Source of the DNA: Laspinema palackyanum D2c
GTDB lineage: Bacteria > Cyanobacteriota > Cyanobacteriia > Cyanobacteriales > Laspinemataceae
DNA: 64,000 nucleotides
NCBI RefSeq assembly: GCF_025370875.1
Contig: NZ_JAMXFD010000005.1
Span: 62,001 to 126,000 of the forward strand
Direction: 5' to 3'
Below, one piece after another: positions 18,624-27,711 of the stretch. The translations under genes were made by a program, and so were the position numbers. The notes under the pieces are model-generated. The model searched no databases and was not told the DNA's origin. It saw only the letters and a list, made by a program, of their open reading frames with translations. The stretch's first letter is position 1; each line of letters opens with the position of its first letter.

Positions 18624-20453
18624 ATGATGCAACAACTGACCGTAATTAATCGAGGACAAAACCTCAATTTGACGGATAAACAAATTGCCGATCGCGCTAC
18701 AATTCAAAGTTTTTTGAATTGTTATCTGAAAGAAACCGGCAGCGGCAAAGTTGCCAGTCGGGAAGAGTATCCGGAACTGCAAACGCGCCTGGAATCTACA
18801 CAAATTCTCTGTTGTTCCTTACCCCATCAAGGGATAGAAGTCAAGGCGGGAGTCCGCTATTTTTCTCCCACCGGACGGCATTGTTTTGAATTTCCGCTCT
18901 ATTATCAAATGGCGGGAAAATCGCAACTGTTAGAACTGGATTATGTGACATTAGTTGCCCTGTTTAGCAAAGAATTAGCCTTGGCGAATCATAGCAATGG
19001 GTCCCAAGATGAACTGCTGTTGCGCGTGGTGCAAAGTTGCCGCAATATCGAACAATTCGTGCGCGATCGGCGTCGGGATGCGGAAATTCTTACCGGGTTT
19101 CATAGCACCTTTGGGGAAACAGAACAAGCCTTAATTTTTGGGCATTTGTTGCATCCCACTCCCAAAAGTCGTCAAGGGTTTGCGGATGAAGATTTACCGA
19201 TTTATTCCCCGGAATTAAAAGGAAAATTTCCCTTACATTATTTTCGGCTGCATCCCTCGATTGTTTTAGAAGGGTCTGCACTTCCAGAAACGGCGACGCA
19301 GTTGATTAAAACTGAACTGATTGCCGATCCGCAAGTGTCTGAAGAATTTAAGCAGATGTATTGCCAACCGGATGACTATTCCCTGCTGCCGTTGCATCCT
19401 TGGCAAGCGCAGTATTTGCGCCGTCAACCTGTGGGACAAACCTTATTTAATCAGGGGTTAATCGAAGATTTAGGACCCCAGGGACGAGCATTTTTGCCCA
19501 CCTCTTCCATTCGCACGGTTTATCATTCTGATGCGGCATTCATGTTCAAACTGTCCCTCAATGTGAAGATTACCAACTCAGTGCGAATGAATCTCTATAA
19601 AGAGTTGGAACGCAGTGTGGAAGTCCATCAAATTTTAGCGGGTGCGATCGGGGAAGAATTGCGGCAGAATCATCCTCAATTTGATATCATTCGGGACCCG
19701 GCATTTCTAGCAGTGCAATTCAACGGCGAACCCCTACCCGCTTTTGCCACCATTCTGCGACAAAATCCCTTTCAAACCAATCCGGCAACCGATGCCACCT
19801 GCATTAGTTCCCTCTGTCAAGATTCAATTTATGGCGATGGTTCCCGTCTGGCGAATCTGATTAAAACGTTAGCCAAACAAGAAAACCGTACCTTATCAGC
19901 GGTGAGTTTAGATTGGTTCCGTCGCTACTTAAAAATTTCTTTACAACCGATTCTCTGGCTGTACTTTACCCACGGAATTGCAGTAGAAGCGCATCAGCAA
20001 AATAGTGTGGTGCAGTTAGCGGATGGATATCCGGAACGGTTTTACTATCGGGACAACCAAGGGTATTATTTCCGTCAGTCTTGTTATGAACATCTCAACA
20101 CGATTTTGCCCGGGATTGGAGAGAAAAGTCAAACCGTCTGCGATGATGCGGTAGCCGATGAACGCTTGGCTTATTATTTCTTCCAAAACAATTTGTTTGG
20201 ATTGATTAATGGGTTTGGAGTAGCGGGATTAGTAGATGAAACCGTCTTGCTGGCTGAGTTGCGCCAAGTGTTAGAACAGGCAAAAACCATGAATACCAAC
20301 GGGTCAAATATTTTAGAGAATTTATCTCAGCCCAAGTTACGCTGTAAAGCCAATTTGCTAACCCGATTTCATGATATGGATGAATTAGTCGGTTCTTTGG
20401 CAACCCAATCGGTTTATGTGGGGTTAGATAACCCATTGGTTGCGGGTTTATAA
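18624..20453 (+). CDS. rhbC: IucA/IucC family NIS siderophore synthetase (RhbC-like)
   Basis: This encodes a 609-residue NRPS-independent siderophore synthetase, which adenylates a carboxylate of citrate or a citryl intermediate and couples it to an N-hydroxy-N-acyl diamine. Family features are LLPLHPWQAQYL (the HPWQ motif), LPTSSIRTVYH with a phosphate-binding Ser-x-Arg-Thr segment, FKLSLNVKITN, and the C-terminal FerrIC-like FhuF region. ATG codons at 18624 and 18627 are adjacent and neither has a strong ribosome binding site. It starts 25 bp after the decarboxylase stop. A second paralogous synthetase is at 23771, as expected because citrate has two terminal carboxylates to derivatise. Confidence 0.92.
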   Translation: MMQQLTVINRGQNLNLTDKQIADRATIQSFLNCYLKETGSGKVASREEYPELQTRLESTQILCCSLPHQGIEVKAGVRYFSPTGRHCFEFPLYYQMAGKSQLLELDYVTLVALFSKELALANHSNGSQDELLLRVVQSCRNIEQFVRDRRRDAEILTGFHSTFGETEQALIFGHLLHPTPKSRQGFADEDLPIYSPELKGKFPLHYFRLHPSIVLEGSALPETATQLIKTELIADPQVSEEFKQMYCQPDDYSLLPLHPWQAQYLRRQPVGQTLFNQGLIEDLGPQGRAFLPTSSIRTVYHSDAAFMFKLSLNVKITNSVRMNLYKELERSVEVHQILAGAIGEELRQNHPQFDIIRDPAFLAVQFNGEPLPAFATILRQNPFQTNPATDATCISSLCQDSIYGDGSRLANLIKTLAKQENRTLSAVSLDWFRRYLKISLQPILWLYFTHGIAVEAHQQNSVVQLADGYPERFYYRDNQGYYFRQSCYEHLNTILPGIGEKSQTVCDDAVADERLAYYFFQNNLFGLINGFGVAGLVDETVLLAELRQVLEQAKTMNTNGSNILENLSQPKLRCKANLLTRFHDMDELVGSLATQSVYVGLDNPLVAGL

Positions 20454-20454
20454 A

Positions 20455-20590
20455 ACGTTCGTAGTGACTCCTTTAGGAGTCATCTTAAGATAACCCCTGA
20501 AGGGGTTACTACAAACTTTGACTACAAACGTTCGTAGTGACTCCTTTAGGAGTCATCTTTAGGCAACCCTTGAAGGGGTTACTACAAACG
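20455..20590. repeat. Tandem 73-bp double-hairpin repeat inside the operon
   Basis: Two direct copies (20455-20527 and 20528-20590) begin ACGTTCGTAGTGACTCC. Each holds the perfect palindrome TGACTCCTTTAGGAGTCA followed by AACCCCTGAAGGGGTT (AACCCTTGAAGGGGTT in copy 2), bracketed by GTAGT and ACTAC. They occupy the 172-bp gap between the first synthetase and the acetyltransferase. They would place four consecutive hairpins in the polycistronic mRNA, possibly processing or attenuation sites. Confidence 0.88.
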
Positions 20591-20625
20591 TGGTGACGTA
20601 AGAATGGAAGAATACCGAGAACATT

Positions 20626-21216
20626 ATGGCATCAACACAGGTAGAAAAAAAGCCAGAGTTTGCTTACCAGAACTATGACTCAACCCTGGATAAAACCATT
20701 GCATTTCGCGAGGTGCAGTTAGGGGAAGATTTAACCCGAATTCATAACTGGATGAATCAACCTCATGTGATTCCCTTTTGGAATTTAGGGTTAGAGTTGG
20801 ATAAAATGCAGTCGCATTTGGAACGGGCGATCGCAGATACCCATCAAACACTCTATATTGGATATTTGGATGGGGTTCCCATGAGTTATTGGGAGTCCTA
20901 TTGGACAAAGGACGATATCATTGCCAACTGTTATCAACCCCATCCAGAGGACCAGGGAATTCATTTATTAATTGGCGAACCAGATTATCTGGGGAAAGGC
21001 TATGCCTTACCGTTGTTAAAGGCAATGACGGCGTTTCAGTTGCAGCATTTGCAGACTCAAAAAATTGTCACCGAACCGGATATCCGCAATCAAAAAATGA
21101 TTCATGTTTTTGAACGGTGTGGGTTTGAATTTCAGCGGGAAATTACATTACCGGATAAACAAGCCGCTTTGATGTTTTGCAGTCGCGATCGCTTTATGGA
21201 GAAGTGGGAATCATGA
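20626..21216 (+). CDS. rhbD: GNAT-type N-hydroxy-diamine acyltransferase (RhbD/IucB-like)
   Basis: This encodes a 196-residue acetyl-CoA-dependent N-acyltransferase of the siderophore GNAT group. It acylates the N-hydroxylated diaminopropane to give the hydroxamate. The core includes FREVQLGEDLTRIHNWMNQP at the N-terminus, MSYWESYWTKDD in the middle, the CoA-binding segment GEPDYLGKGYALPLLKAM, and TEPDIRNQKMIHVFERCGF, all typical of IucB/RhbD C-terminal domains. It has the short single-domain form. The stop overlaps the next start by four bases (ATGA), showing coupling. Whether the acyl group is acetyl (schizokinen) or longer (as in rhizobactin 1021) cannot be read from sequence. Confidence 0.9.
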   Translation: MASTQVEKKPEFAYQNYDSTLDKTIAFREVQLGEDLTRIHNWMNQPHVIPFWNLGLELDKMQSHLERAIADTHQTLYIGYLDGVPMSYWESYWTKDDIIANCYQPHPEDQGIHLLIGEPDYLGKGYALPLLKAMTAFQLQHLQTQKIVTEPDIRNQKMIHVFERCGFEFQREITLPDKQAALMFCSRDRFMEKWES

Positions 21217-22514
21217 TAGAACCCCTTTACGATATTATCGGCGTAGGAATTGGACCGTTTAATTTAGGATTAGCGGCCCTTTTAGCCCCCACAGGGGTTA
21301 AATCTCTGTTCCTAGAACAAAAAACAAAGTTTCAATGGCATTCGGGATTACTCATCGAAGGCTGTACGATTCAAGTGCCTTTTTTGGCGGATTTGGTGAC
21401 GATGGCAGACCCCACCAGTCCCTATAGTTTTCTCAACTATCTCCAGGCACATTCTCGTCTGTACCATTTCTATTTTTACGAAAATTTTCATATTCCCCGC
21501 CAGGAATATAACCACTATTGTCAGTGGGTGGCACAACAGTTAGACTGTTGTCAATTTGGACAACGAGTGGAAGAAATTACCTGGGAAAATACCGGGACTG
21601 AGAGTTATTATCAGGTGCAAGTTCGCCAGATTGAAACCGGGGCTGTTTTAACCTACAATACGCGGCATTTAGTCGTAGGCGTGGGAAGTATTCCTCAAGT
21701 TCCCCCCTGTTTTAGAACGGTTCATTCTGAGAAAGTCTTTCATTCTGCCGAGTTTCTGCACAAGCGCGATCGCTGTCGGGAATCTCAATCCATTACCGTA
21801 ATTGGTTCGGGACAAAGTGCGGGGGAAGTGTTTTATGAACTGTTGCAGGAACAGCCAGGTTATGGTTATCACCTGGAATGGCACACGCGATCGTCTGGAT
21901 TCTTCCCGATGGAATATTCCAAGCTGGGGTTAGAACATTTTTCCCCAGATTATACGAATTATTTCTACGCCTTACCTCCGCAAAAACGGGATATGGTTCT
22001 CTCTCAGCAAAACTTGCTTTATAAAGGCATTAGTGCCAAAACTATTGCCGATATTTACGATTTGCTGTATGAACGTTCGGTGTGTGGCAATCAACCGGAT
22101 GTTAAGTTACTTTCCCTGGTGGAAGTGAAGGAAGTCGAATCCGTAGGCGATCGCTTTATTTTGGGATACCGACATCGCCAACAAGAGACTCGCCTTACCC
22201 ATGAAACCGACTGCATTATTCTCGCCACGGGGTATGATCATGCAATTCCCAACTGTATTGAAGGGATTCGGGATTTGATTCGTTGGGATGACAAGAATCG
22301 CTATGGGGTCAACCTGGATTACCGACTGGCATTAACCCAAGATATTCCTAATCAAATTTTTGTGCAAAATGGCGAATTGCATAGTCATGGCGTAGGTGCA
22401 CCGGATTTAGGATTAGGCTGTTATCGCAACTCGGTAATTATTAATACCCTTCTCGGTGAAAGCGTTTATCGAGTCGATCGCCGCAATGTCTTTCAGCAGT
22501 TCGGTGTCGCTTGA
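21213..22514 (+). CDS. rhbE: L-lysine/ornithine-type N-monooxygenase (RhbE/IucD-like)
   Basis: This encodes a 433-residue flavin-dependent N-hydroxylating monooxygenase that uses NADPH and O2 to hydroxylate the amine of diaminopropane. The FAD motif GVGIGPFNLGLA lies at residues 10-21 and the NADPH motif VIGSGQSAGEVF near 196-207. LATGYDHAIPN lies in the C-terminal third. The ATG at 21213 overlaps the acyltransferase stop by four bases and is preferred over upstream in-frame alternative starts. The stop shares one base with the MFS start. It supplies the hydroxylated substrate for the acyltransferase. Confidence 0.92.
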   Translation: MIEPLYDIIGVGIGPFNLGLAALLAPTGVKSLFLEQKTKFQWHSGLLIEGCTIQVPFLADLVTMADPTSPYSFLNYLQAHSRLYHFYFYENFHIPRQEYNHYCQWVAQQLDCCQFGQRVEEITWENTGTESYYQVQVRQIETGAVLTYNTRHLVVGVGSIPQVPPCFRTVHSEKVFHSAEFLHKRDRCRESQSITVIGSGQSAGEVFYELLQEQPGYGYHLEWHTRSSGFFPMEYSKLGLEHFSPDYTNYFYALPPQKRDMVLSQQNLLYKGISAKTIADIYDLLYERSVCGNQPDVKLLSLVEVKEVESVGDRFILGYRHRQQETRLTHETDCIILATGYDHAIPNCIEGIRDLIRWDDKNRYGVNLDYRLALTQDIPNQIFVQNGELHSHGVGAPDLGLGCYRNSVIINTLLGESVYRVDRRNVFQQFGVA

Positions 22515-23737
22515 TGAAAGTTGAAAAATCCCTCGGATTTAGCGCACTCTTTTTATGTGTATTCCTCGCGATTTTTTCCGAGGTTTTACTCTCGCCATTC
22601 TATCCCCAATTTTTCAGTAAAGTGTTTGGGGTGGAGGATTTAGCCTATACCGGCTTTTACATCTTTGTCTGTCGGCTAACCGTGGTCATCTGTGCGCCCG
22701 CATGGGGATTTTTAGCCCGCTTTTTGGAGGTTAAATATCTCCTTTATGCGGGTCAATTGGGGGCCGTGGTGATGACAGCATTGATGGCAACCAGTACCAG
22801 TGCAAATCAGTTTCTCGCCTATACGATTTGTTTGCTGTTGTTCAAAAGTTCTTACCTGTTAGTCTATCCTTTAATTATTCAACTGGCAGGGAAAGAACGG
22901 CAATCCGCTATAGCCGGAACCTATCAAGCGGTATTTCATGGGGCCATTGTTGCTGGGACGATCGCCGGGGCTTGGATGGTGAATTTAGAGACACCTTTGC
23001 GGCTATTTTATGGGGTTGCCGCAGCGGATTTATTCCAATTCTGTCTCTGTTTATTCATCCTGAGAAAGGTATCCACTCGCCAGCCGGAAAAATCGGAAAC
23101 TGCTACGGGTAAAATTGGCAATCAATGGGGGTTTATGGTTGCCATTGGCTTGGTAATTTTAACCTTTCAACTGGCCAATAATTTAGTGCGTCCCTTTTTT
23201 ACCGCTTATGTCACCCAACCCGAAAAATTTAATGTGGATTTGGTGGCAAGTAGCTATCTGTTTATGATTCCCAGCGTGATGGCGATCGCGGCTTTACCTT
23301 ACATCCGTAAATTTTGTAAATCGGAACGTCTCAGTTCGATTTATTTAATAGGAATTGCGGTATTAGCCGCGACTCTATTCCTGCAAGGTTGGACCAACTC
23401 TCTGGGAATTGTTGTGCTTGCCCGAATCGTTTATGGCTTTTGTTTAGCCGTGACTCAGGCAACTTTAGAACTGAGATTATTTGGGAATAGTAGCAGCGAT
23501 CGCCTGCATTTTAACTACAGTCTTGCCATGTCTTTTGCAAACTTGGGTCATTTGTCTGCGCCCTTGCTGGCATCTTGGGTGGTGAGTAGCTTTAGTTTAG
23601 CCGCCCCCCTCTGGGTTGCAGCAGCAATTTGTTTGGCAAATTTAGCCTTTGCCAAATGGACAATTTTCGGCGGATTCCCTCAACCGATTCCGGTGGGGAT
23701 TGAGGAACAAAGCCCCCCAGCGGGGGCTAAGAGATAA
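22514..23737 (+). CDS. MFS transporter, probable siderophore exporter
   Basis: This encodes a 407-residue protein with about twelve hydrophobic segments, starting LGFSALFLCVFLAIFSEVLL, and the major-facilitator layout of two six-helix halves joined by a charged loop (about residues 180-205). Its start overlaps the monooxygenase stop (TGATG) and it lies between two biosynthetic genes, so export of the finished siderophore across the inner membrane is the best guess. An import or precursor-transport role cannot be excluded. I see no substrate-specific motif. Confidence 0.82.
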   Translation: MKVEKSLGFSALFLCVFLAIFSEVLLSPFYPQFFSKVFGVEDLAYTGFYIFVCRLTVVICAPAWGFLARFLEVKYLLYAGQLGAVVMTALMATSTSANQFLAYTICLLLFKSSYLLVYPLIIQLAGKERQSAIAGTYQAVFHGAIVAGTIAGAWMVNLETPLRLFYGVAAADLFQFCLCLFILRKVSTRQPEKSETATGKIGNQWGFMVAIGLVILTFQLANNLVRPFFTAYVTQPEKFNVDLVASSYLFMIPSVMAIAALPYIRKFCKSERLSSIYLIGIAVLAATLFLQGWTNSLGIVVLARIVYGFCLAVTQATLELRLFGNSSSDRLHFNYSLAMSFANLGHLSAPLLASWVVSSFSLAAPLWVAAAICLANLAFAKWTIFGGFPQPIPVGIEEQSPPAGAKR

Positions 23738-23770
23738 CGAGTCAATGATTAATTTAAGGAAGTAAAACCA

Positions 23771-25594
23771 ATGGAAAATTTAGCAACTCTCAACCAAGCC
23801 TTACAACCCCAACGCTGGGAAAAAGTTAGCGCCAAGTTACTGGCAAAAATGCTATCAGAGTTCATGTATGAGGAAATTATCCAACCGGAACTCATCGAAC
23901 AAATTAGCGAGACAGACGCCCAATATAAACTATCTTTGCCGGAAGGAATTGCCTATCAGTTTGAAGCCAAACAACGGTTATTTGATAGCTATCGGGTCAA
24001 GGTTGAATCAATTCAACGGTGGAACGGAACCGCCTGGGAAGTTACAACAAATCCCTTCCAATTCGTTCTCGATTCTCATACCGCTGTGGGAATGACGGCA
24101 CAAACTGCCGGACATCTGATTAAAGAATTCAGCAATACTTTACTGGCAGATGCTCATTTGGATGCCCGGAAAGAAGCTCAAAAAACTGACTTACTGGAGT
24201 TGGATTATGCCCAGTTAGAAGGGGAAATGGAAGGGCATCCTTGGATTACATTTAACAAGGGACGTATCGGGTTTGGGTATGATGATTATCTCGCCCATGC
24301 CCCCGAAAGCAAGCAACCCATTCATCTGACTTGGATTGCGGTATTGAAAGAACGCGCGCAATTTAATGGGGTACAAACCCTAGATTATCCAACTTTGATT
24401 CAAGAAGAATTAGGAGAAGCAACGGTTTCCGAATTTCAGAATATTCTAAAGAGTCATTCAGTCAATCCCGATGATTATTTCTTCATGCCGGTTCATGATT
24501 GGCAGTGGAATAATATCGTAGTATCCCTGTATGCGGAAGAAATTGCTACGGGAGGGATTATTTTTCTGGGAAAAAGTCCGGACTGCTATTTACCTCAACA
24601 GTCAATCCGCACCTTTGTCAATATCAGCAATACCCAAAAACGTCACGTTAAATTACCCCTGAGTATTTTCAATACCTTAGTCTATCGGGGACTGCCAGGA
24701 GAACGAACGGCGATTGCCCCCAAAGTCACGGAATTGGTTAAATCCATCTGCGATCGCGACCCTTTTTTATCGGAAGAATGTCGGATGATTCTCCCGGGAG
24801 AAGTTGCCAGCATCAACTACGATCGCTGTTACTATACCGAACTTCAAGGCGCACCTTATCAATATAAAGAAATGCTGGGCTGTCTCTGGCGAGAAAGTGT
24901 ACTTTCCTATTGCGAACCCGAGGAAAAGCCCATCACTTTAGCCGCATTAGTTCATATCGATGGCAATGGCAAACCCTTTATTTCCCAACTGATTGAAAAA
25001 TCAGGATTGACAGTGGAAGCATGGCTGGAACAGCTATTTAATGTCATCTTACCGCCGCTGCTGCATTACCTGTATCGGTATGGGGTGGTCTTTTCTCCAC
25101 ATGGGGAAAACACGATTTTGGTCCTCAAAAATCATCTACCCCATCGCTTGGCAATGAAAGATTTTGTAGATGATGTCAACATCAGTCGGCATCCTCTGCC
25201 GGAATTAGATATCATTTCCCCAGAATTACGGGCAGTGTTACTCACCGAACCCCCGGAAGGACTTTGCCAGTTTATTTTTGCCGGATTGTTTATTTGCCAT
25301 CATCGGTATTTATCCGATATTGTGGAAACCTATCATAACTATCCGGAACGGGCTTTTTGGAAACAAGTTCGTCAAGCCATTTTGAACTATCAAAATCGCT
25401 TCCCGGAATTGCAAGAACGATTTGAATTGTTCAATCTCCTTGCACCGAAGTTTACCAAACTGTGCTTAAATCGCAATCGGTTAATTACTTACGGCTATGC
25501 CGACGATGGCGATCGCCCTCATGCTTCTGCTTTCGGAACCGTCACCAATGCCTTATATGAAGTGGCGGAGGACCCGGTGAAAATTGGTTTTTAA
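23771..25594 (+). CDS. rhbF: IucA/IucC family NIS siderophore synthetase (RhbF-like)
   Basis: This encodes a 607-residue paralogue of the synthetase at 18624 and probably performs the other citrate condensation. Family landmarks are LEGHPWITFNKGRIGF-like text near residue 155 (EGHPWITFNKGR), FMPVHDWQWNN (equivalent to HPWQ), LPQQSIRTFVNIS, KLPLSIFNTLVYRGLPGERT, and FSPHGENTILVL in the FhuF-like C-terminus. The ribosome binding site AAGGAAG precedes the ATG. It is the last gene of the biosynthetic run. A 155-bp gap with an inverted repeat separates it from the ABC uptake genes. Confidence 0.92.
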   Translation: MENLATLNQALQPQRWEKVSAKLLAKMLSEFMYEEIIQPELIEQISETDAQYKLSLPEGIAYQFEAKQRLFDSYRVKVESIQRWNGTAWEVTTNPFQFVLDSHTAVGMTAQTAGHLIKEFSNTLLADAHLDARKEAQKTDLLELDYAQLEGEMEGHPWITFNKGRIGFGYDDYLAHAPESKQPIHLTWIAVLKERAQFNGVQTLDYPTLIQEELGEATVSEFQNILKSHSVNPDDYFFMPVHDWQWNNIVVSLYAEEIATGGIIFLGKSPDCYLPQQSIRTFVNISNTQKRHVKLPLSIFNTLVYRGLPGERTAIAPKVTELVKSICDRDPFLSEECRMILPGEVASINYDRCYYTELQGAPYQYKEMLGCLWRESVLSYCEPEEKPITLAALVHIDGNGKPFISQLIEKSGLTVEAWLEQLFNVILPPLLHYLYRYGVVFSPHGENTILVLKNHLPHRLAMKDFVDDVNISRHPLPELDIISPELRAVLLTEPPEGLCQFIFAGLFICHHRYLSDIVETYHNYPERAFWKQVRQAILNYQNRFPELQERFELFNLLAPKFTKLCLNRNRLITYGYADDGDRPHASAFGTVTNALYEVAEDPVKIGF

Positions 25595-25628
25595 AAAAGC
25601 ACCGACCCCCACCGGCGTTAGGTTTCAG

Positions 25629-25661
25629 GGGATTAGCCCATCAAGGCGGGCTAATTCCCAC
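25629..25661. other. Inverted repeat between biosynthesis and uptake genes
   Basis: GGGATTAGCCC and GGGCTAATTCCC form a stem around ATCAAGGC in the 155-bp gap after rhbF. It has no U-tract. It could separate the biosynthetic transcript from the ABC cassette or act as an mRNA processing site. Confidence 0.5.
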
Positions 25662-25749
25662 CAAGGTGTGTAAAGGTAAATTAGGGAAAAAATGATGCAA
25701 ACCTAGAGTACAATTAGCCCAATCGTTGACAAGGTAAGGAGGACTCATC

Positions 25750-26559
25750 TTGGTTGCCATTAATGCCCGCAACCTGAACATTAGTTACGGCGATCGCCCG
25801 ATTGTACCCGATCTTTCCCTCTCCCTGGAAACAGGAAAGGTGACGGCTTTAATTGGACCCAATGGATCGGGAAAAAGCACCGTATTACGCACCCTGGCGC
25901 GACTCTTAAAGCCGCAGCAGGGTGCAATTTATCTGCATGGGCGAGATATTGCTACAATGCCGACTCGGACGATCGCCCGTCAGTTGGCGATGCTGCCGCA
26001 GTCCCCGGATATCCCGGCGGGAATTACGGTGTGGGAGGCGATCGCCTATGGGCGATATCCCCATCGATCGCTGTTTAGGGGACTGTCTCACAACGATCAG
26101 GCGGCGATGGATTGGGCATTAGGGGTAACGGGACTCACTTCATTACGCGATCGCCTGATGGATACCCTCTCTGGAGGCGAACGTCAACGGGCTTGGATTG
26201 CGATGGCATTAGCCCAAGAAACCCAGGTTTTACTATTAGATGAACCGACCACATTTTTAGATATTCGCCATCAAATTGATATTCTAGCATTAGTTAGAAC
26301 CCTTAATCGGGAACGGAAAATAACCGTGGGTTGGGTGTTACATGATTTGAATCAAGCGGCTGCCTATAGCGATCATATTTTGATGTTGCGTTCCGGTGAA
26401 CTGATTGCCAGTGGTCCTCCGGCAGAAGTGATGACGCCAGAGAATATTTTAGCCGGATTTGGAGTGGAAATGATGGTAATTCCCCATCCGGTAACGGGCA
26501 CTCCGACTTGCTTTCCGTCGGAATTGGGAATTTTAGAAGAAATTAAGGGGGTCGGATGA
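25750..26559 (+). CDS. Iron-siderophore ABC transporter ATP-binding protein (FecE-like)
   Basis: This encodes a 269-residue cytoplasmic ATPase of the Fec/Fhu/BtuD class. It has Walker A GPNGSGKST at 36-44, signature LSGGERQRA at 140-148, Walker B VLLLDEPTT near 160-168, and the switch HDLNQA. The start is a TTG at 25750 with AAGGAGG 8 nt upstream. Its stop overlaps the next gene's ATG by four bases (ATGA). It powers the fused permease at 27712. Confidence 0.93.
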   Translation: MVAINARNLNISYGDRPIVPDLSLSLETGKVTALIGPNGSGKSTVLRTLARLLKPQQGAIYLHGRDIATMPTRTIARQLAMLPQSPDIPAGITVWEAIAYGRYPHRSLFRGLSHNDQAAMDWALGVTGLTSLRDRLMDTLSGGERQRAWIAMALAQETQVLLLDEPTTFLDIRHQIDILALVRTLNRERKITVGWVLHDLNQAAAYSDHILMLRSGELIASGPPAEVMTPENILAGFGVEMMVIPHPVTGTPTCFPSELGILEEIKGVG

Positions 26560-27599
26560 AGGGTCAAAGTGAAAAAAACTTCACCCTGAAGGGTGGGGCT
26601 ATACGAACAAAGCCCGCCTGCGCGGGCTACTCTATGAAAATGAGTTTTAATAGTTGGATGGGGTATTATTTCGGTCAATTATTTCGATTTATTGTTTGTT
26701 TTTCTCTAGGTTTTGCAGTGGTTGCCTGTACCAATGGCATCCCTTCTCAAACTGAGGTGAATTCTTCCCTAGAATTTGCAGAACCCCCCACGCGAATTGT
26801 GGCATTGGAATGGGTTTATGTGGAAGATTTGTTAGCCTTGGGAATTCAGCCGGTGGGGGTGGCGGATATCGCCGGTTATAACGAATTTGTGCAAATTGAA
26901 CCCCAACTCGCGGATACAGTGGTGGATGTGGGAACGCGGCAGGAACCGAGTTTGGAAGCGATCGCCCAATTGGAACCGGATCTGATTATTGGGGTGAAGT
27001 TGCGCCATGAGGCGATCGCCGATACTCTCTCGGCGATCGCGCCTACTTTATTATTTGACCCCTATCCCGCCCCAGAAACCGGGATTCGTCAATTAGATGA
27101 AATGGAACAAACCTTTCTCAAGATTGCCGAAGTGGTGAATGCCCAAGCAAAAGGCGAGGCAGTCTTGCAGGAAATGCGCTCAAAATTTGAGGCTGCCGCC
27201 CAACAGTTACAGGGACAACAACTTGCCCAAAATCCATTTATTCTCGGTCAATTTGTCCCCGGTGCGCCGCAAATTCGTTTGTTTAATGATAACGCAATGG
27301 CGGTGCAAATTTTGCAACAATTGGACTTAACCAATGCTTGGCAAGGGGCGGTAGATCAGTTTGGGTTTAATACCGTCTGGATTGAGTCTCTGCCTGCGGT
27401 ACAAAATGCCCACTTTTTCTATATTACAGAAGAGAATAATCCCTATTACCAGCAGTTAAAAGAAAATCCCATCTGGAAAAATCTGGCATTTGTGAAAGAG
27501 AATCGATTTTATTCCATTGGTAGCGATACTTGGATATTTGGCGGTCCGCTTTCGGCGGAGGTATTTGTGGAGAAAGTATTGCAGGCAAATAGACTTTAA
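26556..27599 (+). CDS. Iron-siderophore ABC transporter substrate-binding lipoprotein (FecB-like)
   Basis: The 347-residue reading frame begins at an ATG overlapping the ATPase stop (ATGA) with AAGGGGG just upstream, the expected coupled start. Residues about 10-25 are encoded by the 48-bp family B repeat, inserted in frame. An internal ATG at 26634 would give a conventional lipoprotein precursor: hydrophobic FIVCFSLGFAVVAC with lipobox Cys at residue 32 of that form. Both starts are possible. The mature part is a type III binding-protein fold with RIVALEWVYVEDLLALGIQP, VGTRQEPSLEAIAQLEPDLII and a C-terminal DTWIFGGPLSAEVF. It should capture the ferric siderophore in the periplasm and deliver it to the permease. 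Confidence 0.9.
   Translation: MKGQSEKNFTLKGGAIRTKPACAGYSMKMSFNSWMGYYFGQLFRFIVCFSLGFAVVACTNGIPSQTEVNSSLEFAEPPTRIVALEWVYVEDLLALGIQPVGVADIAGYNEFVQIEPQLADTVVDVGTRQEPSLEAIAQLEPDLIIGVKLRHEAIADTLSAIAPTLLFDPYPAPETGIRQLDEMEQTFLKIAEVVNAQAKGEAVLQEMRSKFEAAAQQLQGQQLAQNPFILGQFVPGAPQIRLFNDNAMAVQILQQLDLTNAWQGAVDQFGFNTVWIESLPAVQNAHFFYITEENNPYYQQLKENPIWKNLAFVKENRFYSIGSDTWIFGGPLSAEVFVEKVLQANRL
26582..26629 (+). repeat. 48-bp double-hairpin repeat, family B copy 2 (inside coding frame)
   Basis: CACCCTGAAGGGTGGGGCTA is followed by TACGAACAAAG and the hairpin CCCGCCTGCGCGGG. Its length of 48 bp is a multiple of three and it is open in the frame of the lipoprotein gene, between the coupled ATG at 26556 and the internal ATG at 26634. 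Confidence 0.9.
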
Positions 27600-27613
27600 C
27601 CCGCAAGAACCCG

Positions 27614-27661
27614 CACCCTCAAGGGTGGGGCTATACGGACGAAGCCCGCCTGCGCGGGCTA
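27614..27661 (+). repeat. 48-bp double-hairpin repeat, family B copy 3
   Basis: CACCCTCAAGGGTGGGGCTA is followed by TACGGACGAAG and the hairpin CCCGCCTGCGCGGG, in the gap between the lipoprotein stop (27599) and the permease start (27712). Reading through it gives a spurious N-terminal extension of the permease frame. Confidence 0.9.
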
Positions 27662-27711
27662 GTAGAGAAAACGGATTTTTTACAATCGGATTTGGGATTA
27701 ATTATAGGATA

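Noticed and set aside
27517-27711. N-terminal extension of the fused permease
   Set aside because: It overlaps the lipoprotein gene and reads through repeat B; the homologous part begins after 27712.
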